Both the position numbers and the translations under genes were made by a program. From positions 6,173,529-6,237,528 of the forward strand of contig CM022668.1 of NCBI GenBank assembly GCA_012295275.1: a stretch of DNA of 64,000 nt, given 5' to 3'. This DNA comes from Chrysomallon squamiferum (Eukaryota; Mollusca; Gastropoda; Neomphalida; Peltospiridae). Positions 12,350-26,270 of this stretch are shown piece after piece (within the stretch, counting starts at the first letter, position 1; each line of letters opens with the position of its first letter). The notes below the pieces were generated by a model. That model was not told where the DNA came from. It saw only the letters and a list, made by a program, of their open reading frames with translations, and made no database searches.

Positions 12350-13560
12350 CTTTGCAGACTGTATCTGGAATTTGTGGTACTGACGTCTGTCTGTCGTATC
12401 AAAAATGTCAAGTCACACGTATGAATGATGTGAAATGTGTATCACGTGACAGTGACGTAACACCATCAGCTACTCAACCTTCCACACGTAAATCTAATCT
12501 AGACAAAGCACTCATAGATAAATTTGTTTTGTTCGTTTTCTCGATGAACAAATAACTTAGCCTACTAAAAGTATTCATACATAGAAACCTGTATGAAAGT
12601 AACTAACACAAATATAAAGGAATAGTATGAAAGTTTGTAATTAAATTATGGTACAACTTTTCCTCGAATTAACAGATTTTAATATTGGTTCATATTAAAT
12701 AAGAAAATGTAGAATTGCATATTCTTCATAGGTTTTGTTCCTGATGTGATGCGAAACTGTTATGACGTCATGATGACGTTTCCATGCTCTGGACATGCTG
12801 TGTGGAAGACATCTCAGGTTAACAACGTGCCAGCGTTTTGTGATATGTCAACTCTTAACGGTGGTTGGTTGGTTAGTAAGTTTATTTGTGTCCATTAGAA
12901 AAATTATATGTAAATGAATACAGACATACATACATAGGTACATACATACATAGGTTCATACTTACATACAAATATATATAGATATATATTTACATACATA
13001 CAAATATGTATACTTATATGCATACATATATAAAACACACATACACACATACATACACACATACTTACCTACTTATTTACCTACGTCCATTTGTGTCTTA
13101 AACTAATGTGCAGATTATACAAAGACGGATGGACGGATCTACAGACTTCTACAGAACATGTCAGGAATACAAGGAAGGATTTGGAGATGTAGAAAGAGAA
13201 TACTGGTTTGGTAAGAAATTGTTTACTATTTCATGAGATGCATCTATCAGGTAACTGTGACAAATAATTTTTGTGTTTTATGTTCAAAGAAAAATAAATA
13301 TAAAGTCGTAGAATATTTTGATTCTTCTTTTTCTTCTTCTTCTTCTTCTTCTATTTCTTCTTTCTATTATTATTATTATTACTGCTGTTGTTCAGGAAAC
13401 GAGAACATCTACAAGATAACAAGTAAACAGGAATACGAGCTACGTGTTGATCTAGAAGACTTTGAAGGAAACAAACGTTACGCGATGTACTCGACATTTT
13501 CACTGGGTAGTGAGGCGGAGAACTACACTCTACACATTGGATCTTACAGCGGAAACGCAG
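11694..13560 (+). CDS. Copy B: PAN-like / FReD lectin, exons 1-5; last exon lost at gap
   Basis: Exons: 11694-11969, 12358-12487, 12732-12871, 13114-13210, 13396-13560. All have standard GT-AG borders and open frames. Domains match copy A: hydrophobic leader and PAN-like module, four-Cys linker ([13 protein letters not shown]...KC), then the FReD up to SYSGNAG. Exon 4 ends YWFG instead of YWLG. The missing exon would supply the calcium site, the ligand pocket and the C-terminus. Intron 5 is homologous to the long intron 5 of copy G (shared around 13570-13760) and runs into the N gap, so exon 6 is probably in unassembled DNA rather than truly absent. Incomplete as sequenced. Confidence 0.8.
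12283..12349. repeat. (TTA)n at the exon 2 acceptor of copy B
   Basis: TTA trinucleotides end a few bases before the TTTGCAG acceptor; TTTA repeats precede them from about 12231. Confidence 0.85.
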
Positions 13561-13800
13561 GTTGGTCTGGCATCAGTCAATAGAAACAATAAAAATATAT
13601 TCTTGTATTATAATATGCTGATGATACAAAGTAATATCTATGATAAAATTTAGTGTATATGTTCAATCAAAAATCTGTTAACCGAATATCAAATCAACTA
13701 GCATGTTCAATGTTCTTTCTGTGAGGTATTTAATTTAGTAAAACGTCATAACCGTTCTGTTCCAGTCTTTGTTTAGAACAAGCCAAACAGACCCAACGAA

Positions 13801-14000
13801 NNNNNNNNNNNNNNNNNNNNNNNNNNNNNNNNNNNNNNNNNNNNNNNNNNNNNNNNNNNNNNNNNNNNNNNNNNNNNNNNNNNNNNNNNNNNNNNNNNNN
13901 NNNNNNNNNNNNNNNNNNNNNNNNNNNNNNNNNNNNNNNNNNNNNNNNNNNNNNNNNNNNNNNNNNNNNNNNNNNNNNNNNNNNNNNNNNNNNNNNNNNN
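13801..14000. other. Assembly gap (200 N)
   Basis: Exactly 200 unknown bases. The left side is intron 5 of copy B. The right side is DNA that elsewhere lies more than 2 kb downstream of a gene (compare 7305 onward). The round size and the missing exon 6 plus 3' flank suggest a placeholder for a larger gap. Confidence 0.95.
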
Positions 14001-14785
14001 TTTAATATTTAATTACATGTGTATGACTGACGATTTCTACTGCTGTGTTTGTTCTGTCATAAAATGATTCCATTTCACTGACTGACTTCTATATTAATTG
14101 AATTTATTCATCCATCCATTCATTCGTTACTCCTTGATCAGTGTATTTGTTTTCTATCTATCGATATTTACTTATCTATACATTTTCTGTTTACGTAGAT
14201 ACTTATATATTTAGCGACACATCTATCTACCTTTCTATTAATCTATTGATCCATCCATCCATCCATGCATCTCTCCATGTGCCTATGTATCTCTCTATTT
14301 ATATGTATATCTCTCTATCCATCTATCTATCAGCTTACTTATATACCGAACTGTATTGCCAGTCTGTGAATCTCCCCCTCTCTCTTTGTATACATACACA
14401 TATTCATATAGATATTTATATAGATACTTACATATATACATAAAATAATTTATCGAAATACATTTAGTTAATTTAATTACTGTTTTTAAAAAAGAAATTA
14501 AAACAACTACTATTTCAGCCAAAAAGAAATAACAGGTTACTGCTTTAAGATATCACCTTTGTTTTGGTGGAGATAAATAGCTAACGCAGCTTGGTAAAGC
14601 CTCGCTGCATTTGGTATTCCAACCTTCGCAGTTATCGTCGTGCTCATATATATATGTAGCATATATTCCGCAATAAATGAAAATCTAAAATGACTGTCAG
14701 ATAAATAAACAGACAGATCGATATATATGTAAATATATAGTTGCATCTGGATACAGTACGTAAATTCACATAAGTAAATTAGACA
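14001..14785. other. Intergenic DNA before copy C
   Basis: Close match to 7305-8085 and, inverted, to 63340-64000. CATC/TATC-rich stretches, a CTCCCCCTCTCTC patch and a block around GGTTACTGCTTTAAGATATCAC plus AAGCCTCGCTGCATTTGG that also precedes copies A, D, G and the remnant. No coding evidence. Confidence 0.6.
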
Positions 14786-15071
14786 ATTAGCGATCGTTAA
14801 GTCAGTTCGCTGCGTCTGTATGAATGTTTAATTCTTCACCAATTAAAACAGACAAAACAGCCAATAAGCAATCACATAAACAGACGCCTCTCGATGTCGA
14901 TACGTCTATTTGTGAAGTATTATAAGAAACCAGAGAACTACGGACAATTAGCCTGAACTCAGAAATCAACGGTTTAACGGAGACAGCTTAAAGAACATAA
15001 TATTCGAATCATAAAAAAGAAAAACTGGATTTATTTTATTTCTTATTTTTACATTCTTACAAAGATTAAAA
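14786..15071 (+). promoter_or_regulatory. Conserved 5' flank of copy C
   Basis: GCGATCGTTAAGTCAGTTCG near 14790, CTGCGTCTGTATGAATG, and CCAAT at 14861, ending at the exon 1 ATG. Nearly the same as the orphan block at 8090 and the inverted block before copy G. Confidence 0.45.
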
Positions 15072-15625
15072 ATGAAATTTTCTGGAATTTATATCTTATT
15101 CGTTAATCACGTCATAGGTGTGATACATCGAGACATGGAATTTCGAAACCACGTCATGACCACGACGTCTCAGTCGTCGTTGTATGACTGTTCTGCTGCC
15201 TGTGTAGCTGATATGTGTTGTGAATCCTTTAACTTCTTCACGTCTACCCTGGAGTGTCAACTCAACTACAAAACAAAGGAAGAAAGTTCACAAGATTTTG
15301 TCACAAAGACAGGATCACTTTACCAAGACAAATATTCTATAGCCAAGGTGAGATATTTTAATTTCTTGTTTATTTTATTACAACAACAATTACTACTACT
15401 GCTATTACTACTACTACTACTGCTGCTTCTAATACTACTAGTACTACAATTACTACTGGTAATATAACGATTGCTATTGTTACTACTACTTCTGTTACGA
15501 ATAGTATTATCGCGACTACTTTTACTACTACTATTACTACAACTAATTTTGAGACTACTATTATGACTATCTCTACTTCTATTATAGCTACGACAGTTCC
15601 ATCACAACTACTACTATTACTATTA

Positions 15626-15656
<31 letters not shown>

Positions 15657-15818
15657 GTTGTTGTTATTGTAACGATTACTCCTACTACTGATATTGTTAC
15701 TACGAGTAACACTACTACAACTTATACTGTATTGTTAATAGTAATATAGATGCACCAATGACTATTATTTTACTATTGTTAATATGGCTGATATTATCAC
15801 TATTACTACTAGTAGTGG

Positions 15819-15866
<48 letters not shown>

Positions 15867-17024
15867 TTTTAATTCTTAATTTTGTTTTATTTTATCATAT
15901 TTTATTTTACTTTATTTTATTTTATTTCATTTATTTATTTATTATTTGCTATTTGCAGACTGTAACTGGAATTTGTGATACGGATGTCTGTCTGTCGTAT
16001 CGAAAAATGTCAAGTCACACGTATGAATGATGCGAAATGTGTATCACGTGACAGTGACGTAACACCATCAGCTACACAACCCTCCACTGGTAAATGTAAT
16101 TTAGACAAAGCACTGATAGATACATTTGTTTTGTCCGTTTTCTGGATGAACGAATAACTTAGTCTACTAAAAGTGTTCATACATAGAAACCTGTATATTT
16201 ATATTTGAAAGTAATTAACAAAAGCATAAAAGAATAGTACCAAAGTTTATAATTAAATAACGGTATAGCTTTTACTCTAAAATAACAGACTTTAATAATG
16301 GTTCATATTAAATAAGAAAATGAAGAAATTACATATTCTTCATAGATCATGGTCCTGATGTGACACGAAACTGTTATGACGTCATGATGTCGTATCCCTG
16401 CTCTGGACCTGCTGTATTGACGTCATCTGAGGTTCACAACGTGATAGTGTTTTGTGACATGTCAACTCTTTACGGTGGTTGGTTGGTAAGTAGGGACCAG
16501 TCATTTTAGAGGTTATTTTATTTGTATTAATTTATTATTTCTTCATTCGATCATTCATCCATTCATTGATTCATTAATTAGTTCATTAAATGATTCACTT
16601 ATTTATTTATTCATATCTTTATTTGTTATTGTTGCTTTACTTCTTTTCATTAGTAAAATGTAATACACATATTTACACGAATACAAACAGACATACATTG
16701 ATACATACATACATATATACAAATATGCATACATTCATGCATAGATTCATAAAACACACATACTTACCTACTTATTTACCAACGTCCATTTTTGCCTTAA
16801 ACTAACGCACAGATTATACAAAGACGGATGGACGGATCTACAGACTTCTACAGAACATGGCAGGAATACAAGGAAGGATTTGGAGATGTAGAAAGAGAAT
16901 ACTGGTTGGGTAAGAATTTGATTACTAGTTGATGAGATAATTCCATCACATAACTGTGATAAATAATTTTTGTGTTTTATGTTCAAAGAAAAATGATACC
17001 TCAATATAGAGTCTTAGAATATCA

Positions 17025-17069
<45 letters not shown>

Positions 17070-17083
17070 TTATTATTGTTATT

Positions 17084-17114
<31 letters not shown>

Positions 17115-18003
17115 GTTGTTGTTGTTGTTGTTATTGCTGTTGTTCAGGAAACGAGAACATCTACAAGATAACAAGTAAACAGGAATACGAGCTACGTGTT
17201 GATCTAGAAGACTTTGAAGGAAACAAACGTTACGCGATGTACTCGACATTTTCACTGGGTAGTGAGGCGGAGAACTACACTCTACACATTGGACCTTACA
17301 GCGGAAACGCAGGTTGGACTTGTAACAAGCTAAAACAGACTGAATGAATATATATATATATTTATGTTTGTCTATATGTGTCTATATGCAGTTATGTCTG
17401 TAAGAAAACGTGTGCCTGTCTGTGTCTATGTATGTATGTGTGTCTGTGAATGTTTGAATATATTTCTCTCTCAGCATATATCTGTATATAAATGTGTTTC
17501 TTTGTCAGTTTGTTTGTTTGTACGTACGTCTGTCATTTCTTTATCATTGTGGCTTGGATTATAACTGAGTTTCTGTGTTAATGTATTTCTACATTTGTGC
17601 GTGTATCTGTGTATTGGAGATTGTACTTGTATGTATAAGTAGTTTTTGCCAAAAGTGAAAAAAATTTCGTACGAATATTGCTCTTGCTATTATTTCGCAG
17701 TAACAATGATAATTGGCAATTATACTTTTTTCCCGTTCCAAAGGTGACTCACTTTCCGGGCACAATGCTCAGTCTTTTACAACTAAGGATAAGGATCAGG
17801 ATACGCATTCTTCAAACTGTGCCGAAAAGTATCATGGAGCGTGGTGGTACAAACGCTGTCACCGTTCAAATCTAAACGGCTTGTACCTGGGAGGCCTTAC
17901 TACGGTATACGCGAAAGGAGTTACTTGGAGTTCGTGGAGAGGCCAGTACTACTCCTTGAAGAGAACTGAAATGAAAATAAGACCACTTTTGTCTGGAAAA
18001 TAA
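15072..18003 (+). pseudogene. Copy C: PAN-like / FReD lectin with one-base frameshift in exon 2
   Basis: Exons: 15072-15347, 15959-16089, 16346-16485, 16813-16909, 17148-17312, 17744-18003. The other copies read TATCAAAAATGTCAAGTC in exon 2. Here an extra base (TATCGAAAAATGTC, about 16000) shifts the frame and gives an early TGA at about 16028, so exon 2 is 131 rather than 130 bp. All other exons are open and well conserved, ending in [40 protein letters not shown]. Without the shift the product would be about 355 residues. Either a very young pseudogene or a sequencing error in an A-run. Substitutions include SIAK at the end of exon 1 and GPYSGNAG in exon 5. Confidence 0.7.
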
Positions 18004-18294
18004 TACTAGTTTTTTCTCGAAAATAAACCAGTTTATTGTTGAAGATAAAAGAAATTACGTATTGAAGTTAAGATCAGATTAGCTTTGAAGATAAATTTCA
18101 TATTCTTCGTTTAAGTCTTGTACAGGCTTTAATATTTCTGGACCGAATGAAGACGTTTATTTCATTGCTTTAAAATTCTGTATGTAAGTTTCTAATTGTT
18201 CATTTATTATTTCTTTTTTTACACGTGTGTTCATTTGTTTCGTTTTTGCTTAGAGGGACTAATTTTTAATGAGCTACTGTTTTTCGACATTTTA

Positions 18295-18300
18295 AATAAA
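18295..18300 (+). terminator. Candidate poly(A) signal, copy C
   Basis: AATAAA in the same context as 5370-5375 (after GAGCTACTGTTTTTCGACATTTT). A second AATAAA occurs at 18022-18027. Confidence 0.45.
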
Positions 18301-18595
18301 AACATATAATTTCAAATAACTATTGTTGTGAATTTTTATCAACTGATGTTTTATTTAATAACATTAAAGCTTTGGGACATGACATTTTGCACACAAACAC
18401 ACAGACAGACATTGACAGACACAGAAAAAGAGACAGTGACTAAGAGGAATGTGGGAAAGAATGAGAAGTATAAGGATGGAAAGAAAGGGAAAGAAAGATC
18501 GACCTTCCTTCATTCGTTCGTTAATCGGTTCATTCATAATGCATATACATATACCTACCTACATACATACATATAGATATAAGAAAGTAAGTAAG

Positions 18596-19040
18596 GAATT
18601 AAATAAATAAATAGATAAATAAATAAAAAGAGGATATGTAAATATATTATAATATGAACTGATAAAATAAACTATATATTCTAGTGACCTTTTTTAACCC
18701 TGTTCGTTCCTTCAAGTTTTTCGTATTTATTATAAAATTTCCTTTTCTGTTTTCTCTGTCTCACTTACGATTATTATTAGTATTATAAAACTGTACGGTG
18801 AACAAAGTCAAGAAGAGAAAAGAAAATAACTAAATAAACAATTTTGAACTTAAGAGATAACTTTCAAACGGCAGTGCATTTTCCAGTGTTTAAACTGATG
18901 GCCGCGTATTGAATACTGACAGTGTAACTTACGTTATAGATAAAAATAACAACAGTTTCCCGAGGAATACTAAACTTCTAGGAATATATTAGTTTATATT
19001 ACCTTTCTCTCCTTGCTTATGTTAAACCTTTACATTTTGT
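18596..19040 (+). repeat. Left arm of a 3.4-kb-spaced inverted repeat
   Basis: This block is found in reverse complement at about 22432-22880. It includes AATATATTATAATATGAACT, an ACTGTACGGTG-like stretch, and AACAGTTTCCCGAGGAATAC. The equivalent flank of copy G lacks it, so it is an insertion. A (TAAA)n run marks its left edge. No terminal motif or transposase was seen. Confidence 0.7.
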
Positions 19041-19067
19041 TTCTTTTATATATATATATATATATAT

Positions 19068-19071
<4 letters not shown>

Positions 19072-19146
<75 letters not shown>
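19072..19146. repeat. (GA)n microsatellite downstream of copy C
   Basis: Perfect GA repeat preceded by (TA)n, directly followed by the GGAACATTT minisatellite (19149-19240). Confidence 0.9.
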
Positions 19147-19148
<2 letters not shown>

Positions 19149-19564
19149 AGTTCCAAACATTTCATCAGTCTTTGTTCTAATGGAACATTTCATAAATCTT
19201 ATGGAATAATTCAGGTCGGAACATTTCACCACAGTATCGGACAATACATGATTATTATTATTGTTGTTTTAAATAGAACAGTACTAATAACAACTGTAAT
19301 TACTAAAGAAGCAGCAGCAGTAGTAATGTAACAGCAGCCGTAGTATTTCTGGTAGCAGTAACAGTCGTAGTAACTTTGACTGCTATTGTAGAGTAGTAAA
19401 ATAATAGTTATAGCAGTAGGAATGTTTATGTCTTATAGTAATACTACAAGTAATCATGTGAAATATTACTACAAGAAATAACATAAGTATCTATAATAGA
19501 AGTTATCATGACGATAATAAAAATAATAATGATGATCATAATGATGACGATAACCATGTTTATA

Positions 19565-19614
<50 letters not shown>

Positions 19615-19644
19615 TACTACAACTACTACTACTACTACTACTAC

Positions 19645-19695
<51 letters not shown>

Positions 19696-20005
19696 CGACT
19701 TCATTAAAATAAGTTGTAGTGGTGGTATAGGTGAGGCAGTATAAACAATAACAGTATCTTTAACAAGAACAATTTTGTTTTTTATATTCTTTCTTCGATT
19801 AGACTTATGCTGAATTCGCTGGAGCATGTAGAACAGATATATTATTAAATGCACTTACAAAACGAATTTCTGTTGATCCAACGCAGTATTTGCATTTGAA
19901 AAGAGGAAAACGAGAAATCACTTGAATATTTTATTATTGACGTTAGAGATGGATCTTTCAAAGCCACTGTTCTGGATCTGTATTGAAGTATTTCTTCTTC
20001 TTCTT

Positions 20006-20067
<62 letters not shown>

Positions 20068-20143
20068 TATTGTGATGTTTTATTTTTGTTGTTATTATGA
20101 CCACGGCTATCACTGTTACCGCTGCTTCTAACATAATCATCAC

Positions 20144-20185
<42 letters not shown>

Positions 20186-20340
20186 CTGTTTCATTGTCGT
20201 TTTACTTGGAAACATTTTTAACATAAGTTCGTTACATTTTGGACAATTTTCGATTCACTTCCATTTCTGTATAGTTATATATAATTAATTTAATTACATT
20301 AATTACAGAAAATATAAATTTATCCATTTATTAAATGTTT
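19149..20340. other. Duplicated intergenic block downstream of copy C
   Basis: Short GGAACATTT minisatellite, one 57-bp unit (about 19392-19455), AAT/ACT tracts (19567-19692), TTC/TTA tracts (19990-20063) and ATT (20145-20185). The block recurs inverted at about 55.98-56.83 kb, for example the segment around CATTGTCGTTTTACTTGGAA at 20190. No gene. Confidence 0.65.
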
Positions 20341-20784
20341 ATTTTATTCATTGTGAAATTAAAAACAAAATAAAATTAAAATAACAAATATCTTTAGCTT
20401 CTAGTTTACAGTAGTCTGTTGTATACAACTGTCTGGTGTATGATCATAATGATGATATAAATTAAACGAAGTAAATACATAAAAATTAGGAAAGAAAAAA
20501 ATACATAAAACGAAGGAATGCATGAATGTATGAATGAACGAAGAAACAAATAGATAATTAAATACATAAATTAAAATTGAAAGTCTTTAATAATAATCCT
20601 ATTCATGAAAAATCACTATTTACACGAGACACACAGAACAGACTCGACACTGCGGATCATGCACAGGTTTTGCTTGTTTTCTTAATCAGATGAAAATAAA
20701 CGTCTGAATAGCGCTCTAGGTTTACAATGACATGTTCGAGCGGCAGCCTAACTCGATCACTGTGCTGTGTCATTCTGTAGTTTT

Positions 20785-20860
20785 ATTTGTGGCTCAGGGG
20801 TTAGAGGTGTCGCCTTGTAAAGGGGGGGGGATAACCCACTTCTTGGCCTCGCTTAAATTG
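20785..20860 (+). repeat. Possible tRNA-derived SINE head
   Basis: TGGCTCAGGGGTTAGAGGTG resembles a tRNA A-box followed by a variable stretch and a poly-G run. No clear B-box was found, so this is a degraded or chance match. Confidence 0.25.
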
Positions 20861-21433
20861 TTATATATATTTCAATGAATACCCTGCGATTGGTTTATCC
20901 AGGACGCACTGTTTGGGAAGGTGCCAAGAAAAGATTTCTTCCTGCTAATGACTAGACTTAAGGTTAAGAAATCAGTTATCTCGTTAGTGTCATAACATGT
21001 TCTAAAAGTAGAGTTCTCGTTTTTCACAGATTACGTCATTTAAAGTTTCTGGAGTAAATTATGTATAGTCTCAAGGATTCGCATCAATTAAGGTTCATCA
21101 AACGATGTTCCGGGTATTTGAAGATAAATTATCTTCCTTTCACTAATTCTTTTTCAGTATATATTACGAAAAAGAAAAAAAAAGTTTTCTTAGAAGTTTT
21201 TACAAAATGGCAACAATTTAGTGAATTTTATGAATAAGCGGCTCCATAAAAATTGCTCCGTAGTTATCGAAACGTCACGTGATGCAAAGAACAGGTCAGG
21301 GGCGGAAAGATTAACGAATATCGAATGCTAAAGAAGGTTTGTTAATGATATATATATATATATTTTTGTACTATTGCGTGCTTTAGATTGGAACCAGAAT
21401 TCTTAAATTATGCTGCAGAAATATCTTTAATGG

Positions 21434-21717
<284 letters not shown>

Positions 21718-22084
21718 ATATGTATAATCATGGATTTTGAATATTGTATGGCACCCATTCGCCCGCACTCCGAGTGCTGTCGATGTCACCGTTCGGCCAC
21801 TGTGACAACCTTAAAAAAAGTTTCTCAGTAACCGAGGATAATCATCACTTTCCACGAAGCCGTTCTTTCTCTTTCGTCATTCTTGCGTGAAACCTGGCAC
21901 TGGCAGGTTTGTAGTTTTGTTTGAATATTCTCTGAGTTATGTACGTCTGATTACACTGGGCACTTAGTCAATATTCAAGAACGCAGTGACACAGACAGAC
22001 AAAGTTCAGTCACGACTTCACCAACCCCGTCAGAAACCGCTGACGAGACTCGAACGTACGGCAATCATTCGCCCGCACCCCCAA

Positions 22085-22128
22085 GGCGGATCATGTTACC
22101 ATGTGTGTGTCTGTGTGTGCTGTATGCG

Positions 22129-22168
<40 letters not shown>

Positions 22169-22345
22169 ATGTGTGTGTGTGTGTGTGTGTGAGTGTCTGT
22201 GTGTATTATGTAAATATATGTGTGGTTATATTTGTGTATGGATGTATGTATGCCCGTTTGCATATGCGTACACACGCATTATACATATATAGAGATGCGG
22301 AAAGAGAAACTTACAGAAACACACACACACACGCACACATACACA
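22085..22345. repeat. GT-rich microsatellites
   Basis: Compound GT/GTGTGC repeats (about 22100-22205) and a short CA run (22318-22345). No gene is recognised. Confidence 0.8.
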
Positions 22346-22431
22346 TAGCTAGAAAACAGACAGATAATTAAATAGCTATACGCATTGAGAAATAATAAAA
22401 TTACAAAAGTGATAAATAAAATAAAAATAAT

Positions 22432-22880
22432 AAAACAAATAAAATGTAAAGGTTTAACAAAAGCAAGGACAGAAAGGTGATATGAACTAATATATTCCTA
22501 GAAGTTTAGTATTCCTCGGGAAACTGTTGTTATTTTTATCTATAACGGAAGTTACATTGTTAGTATTGGATACCCGGCCATTAGTTTAATCACTGAAAAA
22601 CACACTGCTGTTTGCAAGTTATCTCGTAACTTCAGTATTGTTTATTTAGTTATTTTGTTTTGTCATTTTTAATTTGTGCACCGTACAGTTTTATAAAAAA
22701 AAATAATAATAATCGTAAGGGAGAGAGAGAGAAAATAGAAAAGAAAATTTAATAAAAAATACGAAGAACTTGAAGAAACGAAAAGGGATTCAAGAATGTA
22801 AGTACAATATATAGTTTATTTTATTAGTTCATATTATAATATATTTATATATCCTCTTTTTATTTATTTATTTATTTAAT
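22432..22880 (-). repeat. Right arm of the inverted repeat
   Basis: Reverse complement of 18596-19040. Shared features include GGTTTAACA next to AAAATGTAAA and GTATTCCTCGGGAAACTG. The arms differ at scattered positions, so they are not a recent perfect palindrome. Confidence 0.7.
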
Positions 22881-23181
22881 TAATTCCGTACTGATTTATT
22901 CATATATCTGAAACTGAAAACTCACCAAGTCTATTAAATAACTCCTCTATCAACAATGAGAGTTAGTTAATAATAATAATTAAAAAATTAATTAATTAAT
23001 TAATTAATAAAAGTATTTTTAATGACTTTTTTAATGTATAGTTAATAAAACTGGGACACTTAAGACATTATTTTCTTATATTAACCTTTTGACGGAACCC
23101 AAATAAACTTTAAGAAACTGGAATAAAACAAATATATGTTAAAAAATAAATAAATAAATAAATAAAGATTAACAAATAGAA

Positions 23182-23259
<78 letters not shown>

Positions 23260-23606
23260 ACATAAAGGATAATGACAATGAAATACATATATAAATAATA
23301 ATTTAAGAAGTAAAACATTTAATATTGAGAGGTAAGACTTCACAATATCTATTTTTCTAAGTTAACTGCTCGTTTCTTGATCAACTGTCATTTGAGTGGT
23401 TTGTTTCAGAGATGTGATTATTATATAACTGTATCTCACACACTTGTAACAGAAGACTGAGACCCACGCCTCACTGACTCCGTTGCTTTGTTAGTTTGTT
23501 CTATAAACCTTTGTATTTCAATCCAGACACGTTGAACTGTTTGCTTTGTTTTTGTTTATCTAATCTATATATATATATGTGTATATCTATATATATGTCT
23601 CTAAAC

Positions 23607-23639
<33 letters not shown>

Positions 23640-23729
23640 GGTATGTGTGGGTATGTGTATAGATTTTTGAATGTTTAGTAATGATAATAATAACAGTGGC
23701 ACTAGTAGTGGTAGTAGTTAGAGTAGTTA

Positions 23730-23760
<31 letters not shown>

Positions 23761-24219
23761 AAAGTGATAATGATGATGACAATCATTATGGTGATGATAA
23801 TGACAATAATCATACATTTTTAGTAGTAATAATAGTAGTAGTAATGGTGGTAGTAGAAGCAAATAATGATGATGAAAAAAAATAAAGAGTGAACTACTTA
23901 CTGTATTAGACATAAACTGAATTCAAGTGATAGCCTCACAGACACTGCATTGTTTACACTATTGACATCTTCAAGTTTGTCCATCTGTCTGTCTGTCCAA
24001 ACATCTTCTACCTGTTAGTGTGTCTGTCCAAACATCTACAACCTGTTTATGTGTGTGTCTAAACATCTAGAACGTGTTTGTGTGTCTGAAAGGACTTTTT
24101 TCTTCAGTTTTGTGTCAGTGGTTTTAGCATGTTTCTGTATGTTTCTCTGCGGCTGTACATGATAATGATGAACAAATAGAATGTTATATTTAATTTTTAA
24201 CTTTTCTTTGTTATTTTAG
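22881..24219. other. Intergenic or intronic DNA upstream of the innexin exon
   Basis: Contains (GT)n at 23185-23257 and 23610-23636, ATG/AAT-rich repeats at 23680-23880, and a TGTCTGTCCAAACATCT repeat around 23990-24070. Because the innexin exon begins at a splice acceptor, at least the distal part should be its intron 1 or contain its first exon. No first exon could be identified with confidence. Confidence 0.5.
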
Positions 24220-25468
24220 GTCAGATGAAATAATTGGCGCGCTGCCAAAGATCAAACTACTACGACCGGTCCGTGACGACGACAAAGTCGACCGTCTTCA
24301 TTATGTCGTAGTAGCTGCATTACTGCTGTCGATGGCGGTGTTTGTGGGCACGGCTAAGCTGGTAGGCGATCCTATTCACTGCTGGGTTCCAGCCGAATAC
24401 GCGACAGAACCAGACCAGTTCACTGCTTACGTCAATGCTTTCTGCTGGATATCGTCAATGTATCACGTGACCATGAATGAACCAATCCCCGTTGAGCAAC
24501 CAGATCGACAGAAAACGAGAATACCTTTCTATCCCTGGGTAGCTATAATGTTCATGGTTCAGGCATTGCTGTTTTTTCTGCCGCATCTTTTCTGGAAATC
24601 GCTAAATGCTCAGTGCGGGGTGAATATCAAACTCATCATTGAGAAGACAATAGATGCTGATTTGGAACACACTGATGTAAAGGAAAGACAAGAGATTCTG
24701 AGTCAAACAGCTGTCTACATAGACAGATTCAGAGACATGTTTTCTAAAAAATTCCTATCTATCGGTACCAAGTCTGGGTCCTATCTCGTTCAGCTGTTTC
24801 TTTTGAAAAAGATTCTCTACCTCGTCAACGTCATCGTTCAGTTTCCTCTGCTCTCAACGTTCTTGGAAATTGACTACTACACCTACGGGATCGAGGTCGT
24901 TTCATCTCTCTCACAAAACCAATTCTGGATCGATTCCCGTCACTTCCCGAGAATTTCGCTCTGTGACTTCGAGATCCGACAACTTCAGAACGTCCAGAAG
25001 TGGACAGTGCAGTGTGTCTTGACCATCAACCTCTTTCTGGAGAAGATGTACATACTCCTTTGGTTCATCTTTGCTTTGCTGGCAGTAGCAACCGTCCTTA
25101 GCCTCATCTCATGGACATCCGAGTTAATCATCGTTTCTAAACGAGAGAGATTTCTCGAGAAATACCGAGTCAGTATGAAAAATATGCTAGCAGACGACAT
25201 GGGTCTTTTTCACACATTCTGCCGAAGTTATTTGCAGAAGGACGGTATTTTCTTGTTGAGGATGTTGGAGAGGAACACCTCGTACCTAATATCACAGGAT
25301 GTCTTTAATTTGCTGTGGGTGATATTTCTGTGGAGGAGTCGAAGGCTGGAAGATTGGAATGCTGGGAATGTTAGTGACGTAACAGAGGAGTTCTGGAAAA
25401 AATGTGGAAAGATGAATTTGAAGAAGAATCATCTACAAAATAACACGGAACTTTCTGTAAATCTGTAA
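24220..25468 (+). CDS. Innexin gap-junction/hemichannel subunit, main 3' coding exon
   Basis: Open from the acceptor AG at 24218-24219 to TAA at 25466-25468 (about 415 residues; first exon not found). The innexin signature order is clear: GALPKIKLLRPVRDDDKVDR, TM1, VGDPIHCWVPAEY (extracellular loop 1, Cys pair), PFYPWVAIMF (the YYQWV-type motif at TM2), TM3 in the YLVNVIVQFPLL region, loop 2 with LCDFEIRQLQN...TVQCVLTIN, and TM4 MYILLWFIFALLAVATVL. Four membrane segments and two Cys in each loop match the family. The first Met inside this exon (24332) falls inside TM1, so it is not the start; phase 2 at the acceptor implies a short upstream exon carrying Met. Innexins form intercellular channels and hemichannels. 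It is unrelated to the lectin genes around it. Confidence 0.92.

Positions 25469-26270
<802 letters not shown>

Noticed and set aside
22030-22070. tRNA B-box-like GTTCGAGTCTC on the minus strand
   Set aside because: No A-box at the right distance and no cloverleaf could be drawn; not called as a tRNA or SINE.
23587-23913. His/Ile-rich minus-strand ORF upstream of the innexin
   Set aside because: ATG/AAT/GT repeat translation; not the missing innexin first exon.
24985-25200. ORF opposite the innexin
   Set aside because: Antisense shadow of a conserved coding exon.
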